From assembly GCA_016791445.1 (NCBI GenBank), contig JAEUMP010000007.1:124001-188000 (forward strand): 64,000 nt of DNA. Reading direction: 5' to 3'. Each line of letters begins with the position of its first letter. The stretch's first letter is position 1. Of the stretch, positions 19,645 through 29,277 are shown in pieces. Origin of the DNA: Hyphomonadaceae bacterium. GTDB lineage: Bacteria > Pseudomonadota > Alphaproteobacteria > Caulobacterales > Aquidulcibacteraceae. The notes under the pieces were generated by a model that worked only from the letters and a program-made list of their open reading frames with translations, made no database searches and was not told the DNA's origin. The position numbers and the translations under genes are program-made.

Positions 19645-20739
19645 CTACCCCGCCGCCTTCTCCGCCAGATCCGCCAGCGCTTTCGTCGCGTCCACCTTCG
19701 CACTCGCGCGCGCCGCAGCCGCGCGCACGCCGAGATCGTGCGGGTTGGCCAGTCGTTGCGCGAGCACCCGCGCCAGGGTCTTCGAGTTGAACTCGAGCTC
19801 GTCGATCACGTCGGCGGCGCCGATGCCGCTCAGCGCTTCGGCGTTGGCGGTCTGGTGATCGTCGGCGGCGATGGCGAGCGGGATGAGGATCGAGGGGCGG
19901 CCCGCCGCCTGCAGTTCCGTCACCGTCGAGGCGCCCGCGCGCGCGATGACGAGATGCGCCTGCGCCAGCTTCACGCCCATATCCTTGAAGAATGGCGACA
20001 CCTCCGCCTTCACGCCCATGCGCTGGTATTCTTCGCTGACGATGAGCACCTGCTCCTCGCGCACCTGCTGCGTGATCTCGATGCGCGCGCGCAGATCGGC
20101 GTCGAGCGCGGCGATGGCGTTGGGAGTCACTTCGCCGAAGAGACGCGCGCCCTGGCTGCCGCCGGTGACGAGAATGCGGATCGGCTGCCCCGGCGCCGCC
20201 GACGGATAGCCCGCATTGCGCGCCTCCAGGATCGCGGGCCGCACGGGATTGCCGGTGACGACCTTACGCGACGCCGCGCTCGGCGGAAGCCGATCGAGAC
20301 GCTCGAAGCCGCACGCCACATAGGTCGCGCGCGCGGCATAGGTGCGGTTCACGCGGCCGAGCACGGCGTTCTGTTCGTGGATCACCACCGGGCGTTTCTG
20401 CGAGAGCGCCGCTTCCAGCGCCGGGAGCGACGGGTAGCCGCCGAAGCCCGCGACCACCGCCGGCTGCATCACCGCAAGCGACTTCCGCGCGGCGGCGATG
20501 CCGCTCATGATCTTCAGCGCCGCGCCCGCGATCTTGAAGGGGTTGACGCCCTGGATCGTCGCCGCCGGCACATCCTGGATTTCGTCGGCGGGAAATCCCT
20601 CCGCATAACGACGCCCGCGCGCATCCGTCATCAGCACCACGCGCCAGCCGCGCGCGCGCATTTCGCCGGAAAACGCCGCCGCCGGAAAAAGATGCCCGCC
20701 CGTACCGCCGGCGGCGACGAGAACGGTGCGGGTGGTCAT
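19645..20739 (-). CDS. murG: UDP-GlcNAc transferase MurG
   Basis: MurG transfers GlcNAc from UDP-GlcNAc to lipid I on the inner face of the membrane, giving lipid II. The GT28 signature is clear: AAGGTGGHLFPAAA at the N-terminus, HEQNAVLGRVNR, ILVTGGSQGARLFGEV, and the nucleotide-sugar site HLVIARAGASTVTELQAAGRPSILIPL. Length is 364 residues. Its ATG overlaps the ftsW stop by 4 nt (ATGA). It is the last gene of the continuous murG-to-mraZ block, which reads from mraZ down to here. Confidence 0.97.
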   Translation of the reverse strand: MTTRTVLVAAGGTGGHLFPAAAFSGEMRARGWRVVLMTDARGRRYAEGFPADEIQDVPAATIQGVNPFKIAGAALKIMSGIAAARKSLAVMQPAVVAGFGGYPSLPALEAALSQKRPVVIHEQNAVLGRVNRTYAARATYVACGFERLDRLPPSAASRKVVTGNPVRPAILEARNAGYPSAAPGQPIRILVTGGSQGARLFGEVTPNAIAALDADLRARIEITQQVREEQVLIVSEEYQRMGVKAEVSPFFKDMGVKLAQAHLVIARAGASTVTELQAAGRPSILIPLAIAADDHQTANAEALSGIGAADVIDELEFNSKTLARVLAQRLANPHDLGVRAAAARASAKVDATKALADLAEKAAG

Positions 20740-21848
20740 GCTTGAGTCCTGTCGTGTAGAAATGCGCCCGACCGCTCACGCAGCAGCGCAAACGCAAGCC
20801 CGATGGTGAGCGCCGAGCCGATCATCGCCGAACCGCCGTAAGAGACGAGCGGCAAGGTGATGCCCTTCGCCGGCGCCATGCTCATGTTCACGGCGACGTG
20901 GATCGCCGCCTGCAGCGTGAAGAGCATGATGAGGCCAGAGGCCGCGAACTGCTGGAACGGATCGACGAGACGCGACGCACGCCTCAAGCCGAACCACGCG
21001 ATCGCCGCATAAAGCCCGATGAAACCGAGCGACGCGAGCCAGCCGAATTCCTCCGTCGCCGCCGCATAGACGAAGTCCGCATGCGCGTCCGGCAGCGACA
21101 CCTTCACCGTGCCCTCGCCCGGTCCGCGCCCCAGCGGCCCGCCATTCTGGATCGCCTCCAGCGCCTTCGTCACCTGGAAGCCCTTGTTCTCGGCGCTGAA
21201 GAAGAGATCGATGCGCGACCGCACATGGCTGACGAAATTGTACGCAAGCAGGCCGCCCGCCGATGCGATCAGGGCGCCGCCGGCGAAGAAGCGCCACGGC
21301 GCTCCCGCTGCGATCAGCATTGCGCCGAGCACGAGCGCAAGAAGCGCCGTCTGCCCGTAATCCGGCTGCGGCACGAGCAGCGCCGCGGTGATGCCGTACA
21401 GACCGCACGCCAACGCGACGCCCGGAAAATTGCGCTGCGTGACGCCGGACGCCAACATCCACGCCATCGCGATGACGAGCGCGGGTTTCACGAACTCCGA
21501 CGGCTGCATCGAGAGGCCCGCCACGCGCAACCAGCGCTGTGCGCCCTTCGCCTCGTGCCCGACGATCAGCACCACCGCGAGCATCGCCAGCGCGCCGACC
21601 AGCAGGATCACGCCGCCGCGCCGCACCGCCACCGGCGGCAGGAATGAAACGCCGACGATCGCCAGAGCGCCGACCAGCGCGAGAGCGCCATGGCGCAGCG
21701 CGAGGTTGAACGTCGATTCATAGCCCATGCGCGCGGCCGCCTGCGGGCTCACCGTCAGCGCATAGAGAAAGCCGAACAGCAGCAGCAGGCCGCAGGACAC
21801 GAGCAACGCGCGCTCATGGCGGCGGAGTTGTTCGAAAACCGCGTTCAC
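20736..21848 (-). CDS. ftsW: Division-specific lipid II polymerase FtsW (SEDS)
   Basis: FtsW is the SEDS-family glycosyltransferase that polymerises septal peptidoglycan with FtsI. I take the GTG start (VNAVFEQLRRHERALLVSCG) that overlaps the murD stop as GTGA; a longer reading has no sense. About ten transmembrane helices follow, with SEDS motifs QPDYGQTALL, ENKGFQVTKALEAIQNGG, GPGEGTVKVSLPDAHADF, and LPLVSYGGSAMIG near the end. Length is 370 residues, normal for FtsW. The enzyme depends on its FtsI partner, encoded 5.4 kb upstream in the same transcriptional direction. Confidence 0.95.
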   Translation of the reverse strand: MNAVFEQLRRHERALLVSCGLLLLFGFLYALTVSPQAAARMGYESTFNLALRHGALALVGALAIVGVSFLPPVAVRRGGVILLVGALAMLAVVLIVGHEAKGAQRWLRVAGLSMQPSEFVKPALVIAMAWMLASGVTQRNFPGVALACGLYGITAALLVPQPDYGQTALLALVLGAMLIAAGAPWRFFAGGALIASAGGLLAYNFVSHVRSRIDLFFSAENKGFQVTKALEAIQNGGPLGRGPGEGTVKVSLPDAHADFVYAAATEEFGWLASLGFIGLYAAIAWFGLRRASRLVDPFQQFAASGLIMLFTLQAAIHVAVNMSMAPAKGITLPLVSYGGSAMIGSALTIGLAFALLRERSGAFLHDRTQA

Positions 21849-23260
21849 GCGCTGGCCTTGCGGCTGACGGCCTCTTCGAGGGCGGCGACGAGCTTCTTGA
21901 AGTGATCGCCGCGCGCCTCGAAGTCCCGGAACTGGTCGAACGACGCGCACGCCGGCGAGAGCAGCACGACCGCCCCCTTCTCCTTCGCTGCGCGGGCGTC
22001 CTTGAATGCCTGCGCGACGGCCTTGTCCATAGTGCCGCACTGCACCGACGGCGCCTTGCCGGCGAGCGTCAGCGCGAGTTTCGGCGCGGACTCGCCGATG
22101 AGATAGGCCTTGGCGATGCGCGGGAAGAATTTCTCCAGCGTCTCAATGCCGCCGTCCTTCATCTTGCCGCCCGCGATCCAGTAGACGCGGTCATACACAG
22201 CGAGCGCCTGCGCGGAGGCGTCGGCGTTGGTGGCCTTGGAGTCGTTGACGAAGCGCACGCCGTCGATTTCGGCGACGCGCTCGAGGCGATGTTCGAGGCC
22301 AGGAAATGTTGCGATGCCGGCGATGATCTCGCGCGTGGAAAGCCCCAGCGCGCGGCACGCCGCATACGCCGCCGCTGCATTCTGCGCATTGTGGCGCCCC
22401 GGCAGCGCCGGCGCCTCGCGCATGTCGAGTACGAGTTCGGCGCGCCCGTTCAGTGCATCGTAGAGACGACCGCCCAGCGTGGAGACGCCGCGGCTCAGCG
22501 CCTGCCCCGCCGATACCGGCGCCACCTGGCGTGCGCCGCTCGTCAGCTCCGTGCAGATCTGCGCGCCATAGGCGTCATCGACGCCGACCACCGCCCAGTC
22601 GCCCGCGCCCTGATTGCGGAACACGCGACGCTTGGCGGCGAGATAGCCCGCCATGTCGCCGTGACGGTCGAGATGGTCGGGCGTAAGGTTCAGGAACACC
22701 GCCACCGTGCAGCGCAGACTCTCCTGCAGGTCGAGCTGATAGGAGGAAAGCTCCAGCACATAGTGCGCGCCCGCGTGCAGGCTTTCGAGATCGAGAACGC
22801 CGGTGCCGATATTGCCGCCGATGCGCGCATCGCGGCCCGCATGCTTGAGGATATGGCCGATCAGCGCCGTGGTCGTCGACTTGCCGTTCGTGCCCGTGAC
22901 CCCGATGATCTTCGGGCGTGCATGCGCCGGCAGCGCGTTCACGGCGCGCGCGAAGAGTTCGATGTCGCCGACGATCGGCACGCCGACCGCGCGCGCAAGT
23001 TCCACGACACGATGCGGTTTCGGATGCGTCAGCGGCACGCCGGGCGAAAGCACGAGCGCCGCAAAGCCGCGCCAGTCGCGGGCGTTGATATCGGAGAGGA
23101 CGAGCCCCTCCTTCTCCGCGTTTTCGCGCGCGGCCTCGTTGTCGTCCCACGCATGCACGATCGCGCCGCCCGCCGCGAGCGCGCGCGCCGCCGACAATCC
23201 CGATCGCGCCAGGCCGAACACGGCCACGTCGCGCCCTGCATATTCGGTGATCGGGATCAT
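21845..23260 (-). CDS. murD: UDP-N-acetylmuramoylalanine--D-glutamate ligase MurD
   Basis: MurD adds D-glutamate to UDP-MurNAc-L-Ala. The N-terminal domain begins VAVFGLARSGLSAARAL, the P-loop is GVTGTNGKSTTTALIG (around residue 117), LTPDHLDRHG and GLEHRLERV are the further Mur-ligase blocks, and FVNDSKATN is the substrate/ATP segment. Length is 471 residues. The end overlaps the GTG of ftsW by 4 nt, and 19 nt separate its start from mraY. Confidence 0.97.
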   Translation of the reverse strand: MIPITEYAGRDVAVFGLARSGLSAARALAAGGAIVHAWDDNEAARENAEKEGLVLSDINARDWRGFAALVLSPGVPLTHPKPHRVVELARAVGVPIVGDIELFARAVNALPAHARPKIIGVTGTNGKSTTTALIGHILKHAGRDARIGGNIGTGVLDLESLHAGAHYVLELSSYQLDLQESLRCTVAVFLNLTPDHLDRHGDMAGYLAAKRRVFRNQGAGDWAVVGVDDAYGAQICTELTSGARQVAPVSAGQALSRGVSTLGGRLYDALNGRAELVLDMREAPALPGRHNAQNAAAAYAACRALGLSTREIIAGIATFPGLEHRLERVAEIDGVRFVNDSKATNADASAQALAVYDRVYWIAGGKMKDGGIETLEKFFPRIAKAYLIGESAPKLALTLAGKAPSVQCGTMDKAVAQAFKDARAAKEKGAVVLLSPACASFDQFRDFEARGDHFKKLVAALEEAVSRKASA

Positions 23261-23279
23261 GCGTCCTGCGTCCTGCGTC

Positions 23280-24422
23280 CTAGCGGAGTTTCAGCGTGGC
23301 GAGACCGATGAGCGCGAAGATGACCGACACGATCCAGAAACGGATCACGATTGTCGGTTCCTTCCAGCCCAGCTTTTCGAAGTGGTGGTGGATCGGCGCC
23401 ATCAGGAAGACGCGCTTCTTGGTCATCTTGTAGAAGCCGACCTGGATCATCACCGAAAGCGCCTCGGCGACGAAGAGCCCGCCGATGATCGCCAGCACCA
23501 GCTCGTGCTTGGCCGCCACCGCCACGGCGCCCAGCATGCCGCCCAGCGCCAGCGAACCGGTATCGCCCATGAACACGCGCGCCGGCGGCGCATTGTACCA
23601 GAGAAAGCCCAACCCCGATCCCAGCAACGCGCCAAGCAGTACGGCGAGTTCGCCGACGCCGCGCACATGGTTGATGCCCAGATACGCCGAGTAGTCCGCG
23701 CGGCCGACGAGATAGACGATCATGGCGAACGCCGCGCCCGCAATCATCACCGGCACGATGGCGAGACCGTCGAGGCCGTCCGTCATGTTCACCGCGTTGC
23801 CCGCGCCGACGATCACGACCATCGCGAACAGAAGGAAGAAGGCGCCGAGCGGGATCATCAGATCCTTGAAGAACGGCAGCGCGACGCTGGTGAAGTCTCC
23901 GCCCTCGATCAGCGCCTGCCAGAACTGGCCGCCGCGTGCGATCATCTCGGGATCCGCGGACCACTGCGCCGAGAGCATTATGAGCGTCGCGCCCAGCGCG
24001 ATGACGAATTCGAGCAGCAGGCGCACCTTGCTGGAAAGCCCGTCGGCCTTCTGCTTCGTGACCTTTGCGAAATCGTCGATGAAGCCGACGGCGCCGAAGC
24101 CGAACGTCACCAGCAGCACCGCCCACACATAGGGGTTTGTGAGATCGGACCACAGCAGCGCCGCGAACGCGAGGCTGAAGAGGATGATGAAGCCGCCCAT
24201 GGTGGGCGTGCCCTTCTTCGTCAGCAGGTGTCCTTCGGGGCCGTCCTCGCGGATCGGCTGGCCCTTGCCCTGCTTCAGGCGCAGCCAGTCGATCAGCGGC
24301 TTGCCGATGAGAAAGGCGAAGAACAGCGCCGTGACGATCGCGCCGCCGGTGCGGAACGTGATGTAGTTGAACAGATTGAAGAGCTGATTTTGTTCGACCA
24401 GCTTTCCGAGAAACGGCAGCAT
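23280..24422 (-). CDS. mraY: Phospho-N-acetylmuramoyl-pentapeptide transferase MraY
   Basis: MraY transfers phospho-MurNAc-pentapeptide to undecaprenyl phosphate, producing lipid I. The polytopic protein (about ten helices, 380 residues) carries GTPTMGG (near residue 72), the aspartate-rich FIDDFAKV motif, [10 protein letters not shown], and the cytoplasmic histidine motif [11 protein letters not shown] near the end. All catalytic residues of the family are visible. It follows murF by 17 nt. Confidence 0.97.
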   Translation of the reverse strand: MLPFLGKLVEQNQLFNLFNYITFRTGGAIVTALFFAFLIGKPLIDWLRLKQGKGQPIREDGPEGHLLTKKGTPTMGGFIILFSLAFAALLWSDLTNPYVWAVLLVTFGFGAVGFIDDFAKVTKQKADGLSSKVRLLLEFVIALGATLIMLSAQWSADPEMIARGGQFWQALIEGGDFTSVALPFFKDLMIPLGAFFLLFAMVVIVGAGNAVNMTDGLDGLAIVPVMIAGAAFAMIVYLVGRADYSAYLGINHVRGVGELAVLLGALLGSGLGFLWYNAPPARVFMGDTGSLALGGMLGAVAVAAKHELVLAIIGGLFVAEALSVMIQVGFYKMTKKRVFLMAPIHHHFEKLGWKEPTIVIRFWIVSVIFALIGLATLKLR

Positions 24423-24439
24423 CCCGCGTCCTTATCCTG

Positions 24440-25831
24440 TCAGACCGCCAACGCTTTCAGGGCTTCCACCACCCTGAACATGCGCGACCCGTTCGATCCC
24501 TTGACCAGAAGCACATCCCCCGCGCGCAAGGCGTCCTTGAGCTGCGGCGCGAGCGCTTCGGCGGTCTCCGCATAGACGCCGCGCTGCGTCGCGGGAAGCG
24601 CATCCCACAGCGCCTTCATCCGCAGGCCGGCGCAGAACACGAGATCGGCCGCGCCGTCGAGCTGGGGGCCAAGGCCTGCGTGATAGGCTGCCTCGTCAGG
24701 GCCGAGTTCGAGCATGTCGCCGAGCGCCGCGATTCGCCGCCCGCCTGCGCCGGGCGTGCGCGCGCCCAATGTCTTGAACGCCGCCGCCATCGAGGACGGA
24801 TTGGCGTTGTAGGCGTCGTCGAGCAGCGTGAACGAACCGAAAGGCGCAGCGATCGTCACGACCTGCCCGCGCCCCGCCGGGGCCTCGAACGTCGCAAGCG
24901 CATGCGCCGCTGCGTGCAGGTCGCCGCCGGCCACGTCCGTCGCTGCGAGCGCCGCGACGCTGTTGAGCGCCCAGTGCGCGCCCGGCGCGCCGATGCGGTA
25001 GCGGATCTGGCGACCGAGAATGTCGGCTTCGGCGATCGAGTGATCGTCGAACATCTCGAATTTGAGCAGTCGCGCTTCACATTCGGCGCCACGACCGAAG
25101 CGGATGATCGTGCCGGCCTGCGCTTCCGCCGCCGCGAGCACGCGGGCGGCGCTCGGCGCCTCGTTCGGCACGAGTGCGACGCCGCCCTGTTCAAGGCCCG
25201 CATACACATCGCCCTTCTCGTCGGCGATGGCGTCGAGCGAGCCGAGCGCTTCCACGTGCGCGGGCGCAATCCAGGTGACGATGGCCACATGCGGCCGCAC
25301 GAGTTTCGTCAGCGGCAGGATTTCGCCGCGATGATTCATGCCCATCTCGAACACGCCGTACTGCGACGACGCACGCATCCTTGCGAGCGTGAGCGGCACG
25401 CCCCAGTGATTGTTGTAGCTCTTTGTCGAGGCGTGTGTCGCACCGGACGCCGCAAGACACACCGCCAGCGCTTCCTTCGTCGACGTCTTGCCGACGGAGC
25501 CGGTCACGCCGACGCGCCGCGCGGCGCTGCGATCGCGCGCCGCCTCGCCCAGCGCCGTCAGCCCGCCGAGCACATCGTTCACGACGAGCATGGGCCCAAG
25601 GCCCGATCCCTTGTCGGGATCGCTCACAAGCGCGGCGCACGCGCCTTTCTCGAAGGCCTGCGCGATGAAATCATGCCCGTCGCGCACGTCTTTCAGGGCC
25701 ACGAATAGATCGCCGGGCTCCAGCGTGCGCGTGTCGATGGAGACGCCCGTCGCCATCCACGAATCCGCGCCGATCAGGCGGCCTTTCGTCGCTTCTGCGG
25801 CGTCCTCGGCGAGCCAGAGTGGTTCAAGCAT
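24440..25831 (-). CDS. murF: UDP-MurNAc-tripeptide--D-Ala-D-Ala ligase MurF
   Basis: MurF joins the D-Ala-D-Ala made by Ddl to UDP-MurNAc-tripeptide. The protein has the N-terminal substrate-binding domain (SIDTRTLEPGDLFVALKDVRDGHDF), the P-loop GVTGSVGKTSTKEAL, NHWGVPLTLARM, and the C-terminal DAYNANPSSMAAAFKTL block. I start at MLEPLWLAEDAAE; a GTG three codons earlier is possible. The 5' end overlaps the end of murE by 8 nt. Length is 463 residues. Confidence 0.96.
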   Translation of the reverse strand: MLEPLWLAEDAAEATKGRLIGADSWMATGVSIDTRTLEPGDLFVALKDVRDGHDFIAQAFEKGACAALVSDPDKGSGLGPMLVVNDVLGGLTALGEAARDRSAARRVGVTGSVGKTSTKEALAVCLAASGATHASTKSYNNHWGVPLTLARMRASSQYGVFEMGMNHRGEILPLTKLVRPHVAIVTWIAPAHVEALGSLDAIADEKGDVYAGLEQGGVALVPNEAPSAARVLAAAEAQAGTIIRFGRGAECEARLLKFEMFDDHSIAEADILGRQIRYRIGAPGAHWALNSVAALAATDVAGGDLHAAAHALATFEAPAGRGQVVTIAAPFGSFTLLDDAYNANPSSMAAAFKTLGARTPGAGGRRIAALGDMLELGPDEAAYHAGLGPQLDGAADLVFCAGLRMKALWDALPATQRGVYAETAEALAPQLKDALRAGDVLLVKGSNGSRMFRVVEALKALAV

Positions 25832-27272
25832 GGGAACCACCCAACGCCGCGCGCGCCACGTCCTGATCCGAGAACGGATGCACGACGCCCTTCACGATCT
25901 GGCCGGTCTCGTGGCCCTTGCCGGCAATGATGAGCGCGTCGCCCGGCTTCAGCATCGCGACCGCTTCGTTGATCGCCTGCGCGCGGTCGCCGATTTCTAG
26001 CGCCCCCGGAGTCGCCGCCAGAATTTGACGACGGATGTCGGCGGGCTCTTCCGAGCGCGGATTATCATCGGTGACGATCACCACGTCCGCGAACTTCGCC
26101 GCGATGGCGCCCATCTTCGGTCGCTTGCCGGTATCGCGATCGCCGCCGCAACCAAACACCAGCACGATGCGCCCAGGCGCGTGCGGTCGCGCGGCGCGCA
26201 AGAGCACGTCGAGGCCGTCCGGCGTGTGGGCGTAATCGACGAACACGTGCGCGCCCGCTTTCGTCGCGCCGATATGTTCGATGCGGCCCTTCACGGTCTT
26301 CAGCGTTTCCATGCCGGCCCAGACGTCGGCGGGCTTTTCGCCGAGCGACAGCGCAAGCGCCGCCGCCGTCACCGCGTTCAGCGCCTGGAATTCGCCGATC
26401 AGCGGCAGCTCCACCCGCGCTTCGGCGCCGTACCATTTGAGATCGAGCGTCTGCCCGTTCGGGCGCGGCTGAATTTCAACGATCTTCAGACCGTCGGCGC
26501 CCGCGCGCCAGCCGCACGACACGACCTGCAGCTTCTTTGCGCGCGCGCCCTCCTCGAACGCCGGTCCTTCCGCCGCATCAGCGTTCACGACGGCCGGCTG
26601 CCCCGGCTTCAGCAGCGACCACAGGCGCATCTTCGCTTCGCGATAGGCGTCCATGGTGTGGTGATAATCGAGGTGATCCTGCGTGAGATTGGTGAAGGCG
26701 CCGGCGGCGAGCTTCACGCCATCGAGGCGCGATTGATCGAAGCCGTGGCTGGACGCCTCCATCGCCACATCCGTCACGCCGTCGTCGGCGAGCGCCTGCA
26801 GCACCTTGTGGATCTGCACCGGATCGGCGGTGGTGTGGCCCATGTCGAGCGACTTGTCGGCCCAGATGGCGCCGAGCGTGCCCATGCTCGCGCCGCGCTT
26901 GCCGGCATGCGCCCATATCTGGCGCAGGAAATCCACCGTCGAACTCTTGCCGTTGGTGCCCGTCACCGCGACGACCACGCCCGGCTGGCGCGGATAAAGG
27001 CGCGACGCAGCCAGCGCGAGCGCGCGGCGCGGATTACCGGCGATGATCTGCGGCACGCCCACGTCTGCGCCCACATCGCCCGCGCTCAGCACGGCGATGG
27101 CGCCACGCTCCAGCGCCTGCGGAATGAAATCGCGCCCGTGCGCCGCCGATCCCGCGAGCGCTGCAAACACGAAGCCGGGCTCGACCTTGCGGCTGTCGGC
27201 CGTGAGGCCTTTCACCTCAAGCCCGCGCGCCGCCGCCGCGACGCCGTCATCGAAAAGGGATTCCAGTTTCAA
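25824..27272 (-). CDS. murE: UDP-MurNAc-dipeptide--meso-diaminopimelate ligase MurE
   Basis: MurE adds the third stem-peptide residue. The P-loop is AVTGTNGKSSTVDFLRQIW, LTQDHLDYHHTMDAY follows, and the signature DNPRSEEPADIR identifies the meso-diaminopimelate-specific subgroup, as expected for a Gram-negative. The start codon appears to be TTG (MKLESLF), forming a TTGA overlap with the ftsI stop; no upstream ATG gives a sensible N-terminus. A TTG start together with overlap suggests that translation depends on ribosomes leaving ftsI. Length is 482 residues. Confidence 0.96.
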   Translation of the reverse strand: MKLESLFDDGVAAAARGLEVKGLTADSRKVEPGFVFAALAGSAAHGRDFIPQALERGAIAVLSAGDVGADVGVPQIIAGNPRRALALAASRLYPRQPGVVVAVTGTNGKSSTVDFLRQIWAHAGKRGASMGTLGAIWADKSLDMGHTTADPVQIHKVLQALADDGVTDVAMEASSHGFDQSRLDGVKLAAGAFTNLTQDHLDYHHTMDAYREAKMRLWSLLKPGQPAVVNADAAEGPAFEEGARAKKLQVVSCGWRAGADGLKIVEIQPRPNGQTLDLKWYGAEARVELPLIGEFQALNAVTAAALALSLGEKPADVWAGMETLKTVKGRIEHIGATKAGAHVFVDYAHTPDGLDVLLRAARPHAPGRIVLVFGCGGDRDTGKRPKMGAIAAKFADVVIVTDDNPRSEEPADIRRQILAATPGALEIGDRAQAINEAVAMLKPGDALIIAGKGHETGQIVKGVVHPFSDQDVARAALGGSHA

Positions 27273-28969
27273 GGCCTTCTGTCTCCACCGCCCCGCTTTT
27301 CTGCGGAGCCATGCACGGGCGTCGTTGCAAGGAACGGCGTGATGCGCGCCACCACCCGTCCCACCGCCGGCGCCGCCACCGCGCCGCCCGTCGCCAGATT
27401 TCCGTTCTCCGGCGTGCGCTGCGGCTCATCGAGCGCCAGCACGATCACATAGCGCGGCGCACGCGCCGGGAATATGGCGGCAAAGCTCGAGAGCAGCACG
27501 TCGGGTGCGTATTTTCCGTCCGCGCCGATCTTTTCGGCAGTGCCCGTCTTGCCGGCGATGTCGAGGCCGCGCAGGTCGGCGCGCCGCGCGGTGCCTTCGA
27601 TGACGACATCGCGCATCAGCTGCAGCGTTTCCTGCGCCGCGAGCGGCGTGAAGACCGGCGTCAGGCGCACCTTCTCTCCTGCGCGATGGCGCAGCAGCGT
27701 CGGCGTCGCGCGCGCGCCGTTGTTGGTGAAGACCGTATAGGCCCCCGCAAGCGACACCATCGACACCGCAAGCCCGTGGCCGAAGCCCAGCACGCCCGTG
27801 GTCAGGCGCGACTCGGTGCGCGGCAGCAGCGGCGCAGGCGCGCCGCCGATCTGGATCGACGTGCGTTCCAGCAGGCCGAGCTTGCCGAGGTAGTCGCGCT
27901 GGCGCTGGGCGCCGACGCGCAGCGCAAGCTCCGCCATCGCCACGTTCGACGAATGCGCCACCGCCTCGCGGATCGTGGCCGGGCCGACGAAGGGATGCGG
28001 ATCGCGGAAGGTGCGCCCGTCGATGGTGAACGCCTCGGTCAGGTCGAAGCGCTCGGTGAGACGCAGATTGCCGGTGTCGAGCGCGATGGCGACCGTGAAC
28101 GGCTTGAGCGTCGAGCCCATCTCGTAGACCGCGCCCGACGCCCGGTTGAGCCGTGCGGTTTCGGAGCCGGCGCCGGGCGTGTTGGGATCGATCTGCGGCC
28201 ACGACGCGAGCGCCAGGGTCTCGCCGGTGTGGCCGTCGAGGATCACCGCCGCCCCGCCCTTCGCCTTCGCCGCCCAGGCCGCGTCCGCAAGTTCGGATTC
28301 GAGCGCGTACTGGATGCGGGTGTCGAGCGAGAGTTCGACGCGCCCCACGCCCGCGCGACGCAATTCGGCGTCGAGCGCGCTTTCCACGCCGCCCGCGCCC
28401 GCATTCTCGCGATTGACGCCGCCGAGCGCGTGTCCCGCCAGCATGCCGTTTGGATAGACGCGACGTTGTTCGCGCTCGAAGGAAATGCCGGCGAGGCCGA
28501 GATCGTGCACGGCGCGCCGCTGCGAGGCCGTGAGGCCGGGTTTCAGGTGCACGAACTTCGCCTTCGAGCGCAGCCGGCGCTCCGTCGCGGCGATATCGAG
28601 ATCGGGCAGCACGGTCGCAAGCCGTCGCGCCGCCTGCGCGGGATCCCAGATCTTTTCCGGCTCGCCCGCGAGAATCCAGCTCGGCAGCATCGTCGCGAGC
28701 AACACGCCGTTGCGATCGACGAGATCGGCGCGCGCCACCACCGGAGCCGGCGCGGCCCGCGGCGCGATGCGCGCGGACTCCGGCTGGCCGGCGAGCGACA
28801 GCTGCACCGCGCGCGCAGCCAGCACGCCGAAGATCACGACCATCAGCACGGCGAGCTTGTTGATGCGCGGACGTCCCGGCGCGGGCTCCACCACCGGCGC
28901 GTGACGCACGGGCGTTTCGAACGTTTCGAAGCGCCCGGCCTTCATCATGTCGCGCGCGCTGACGCGCAT
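27269..28969 (-). CDS. ftsI: Septal peptidoglycan transpeptidase FtsI (PBP3)
   Basis: FtsI cross-links septal peptidoglycan and is the partner of FtsW. It has a short cytoplasmic tail, one transmembrane helix (KLAVLMVVIFGVLAARAVQ, residues ~38-56), a pedestal domain containing RRVYPNGMLAGHALGGVN, and the transpeptidase domain with the three penicillin-binding motifs: GSTLKPF (SxxK), SSN (in AHSSNVAMAELAL) and KTGT (GKTGTAEKIG). Length is 566 residues. The start overlaps the ftsL stop by one base (TGATG). Confidence 0.96.
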   Translation of the reverse strand: MRVSARDMMKAGRFETFETPVRHAPVVEPAPGRPRINKLAVLMVVIFGVLAARAVQLSLAGQPESARIAPRAAPAPVVARADLVDRNGVLLATMLPSWILAGEPEKIWDPAQAARRLATVLPDLDIAATERRLRSKAKFVHLKPGLTASQRRAVHDLGLAGISFEREQRRVYPNGMLAGHALGGVNRENAGAGGVESALDAELRRAGVGRVELSLDTRIQYALESELADAAWAAKAKGGAAVILDGHTGETLALASWPQIDPNTPGAGSETARLNRASGAVYEMGSTLKPFTVAIALDTGNLRLTERFDLTEAFTIDGRTFRDPHPFVGPATIREAVAHSSNVAMAELALRVGAQRQRDYLGKLGLLERTSIQIGGAPAPLLPRTESRLTTGVLGFGHGLAVSMVSLAGAYTVFTNNGARATPTLLRHRAGEKVRLTPVFTPLAAQETLQLMRDVVIEGTARRADLRGLDIAGKTGTAEKIGADGKYAPDVLLSSFAAIFPARAPRYVIVLALDEPQRTPENGNLATGGAVAAPAVGRVVARITPFLATTPVHGSAEKRGGGDRRP

Positions 28970-29277
28970 CAGGGCGTCGCCTTTTCGGGCGCGGCGAGCG
29001 CGTCGATCGACTTCTTCTGCTCGCGTCCCGCCGGCGCCATGCCGAGTTCGCGTCGCGCCAGCGCTTCGATGCGCTTGGGGTTTTCCAGATACTGCACTTC
29101 CGCCGCGAGACCGCGCGCCTCGTCGCGCCTGGCCGCGACTTCACGCTCGAGTTCCGCGATGTTGCGACGCGTGGCGGCGGCGTCGTTCTTGGCCTTGAGC
29201 ACGCCGACGGCCATCACGAGGATCACGACGACCGCGACGGGCACGAATAAGCGGCCGGGCTTGAAGTTGAAGGTCAT
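28969..29277 (-). CDS. ftsL: Cell division protein FtsL
   Basis: A 102-residue bitopic protein with the FtsL layout: a short basic cytoplasmic segment, one transmembrane helix (RLFVPVAVVVILVMAVGVL), then a coiled coil (NIAELEREVAARRDEARGLAAEVQYLENPKRIEALARRELG read in two parts) ending in a Leu/Arg-rich block. FtsL bridges FtsQ and the FtsWI complex. I start at MTFNFKPG, whose ATG overlaps the rsmH stop as ATGA. The sequence is poorly conserved in general, so the call relies on topology and position between rsmH and ftsI. Confidence 0.9.
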   Translation of the reverse strand: MTFNFKPGRLFVPVAVVVILVMAVGVLKAKNDAAATRRNIAELEREVAARRDEARGLAAEVQYLENPKRIEALARRELGMAPAGREQKKSIDALAAPEKATP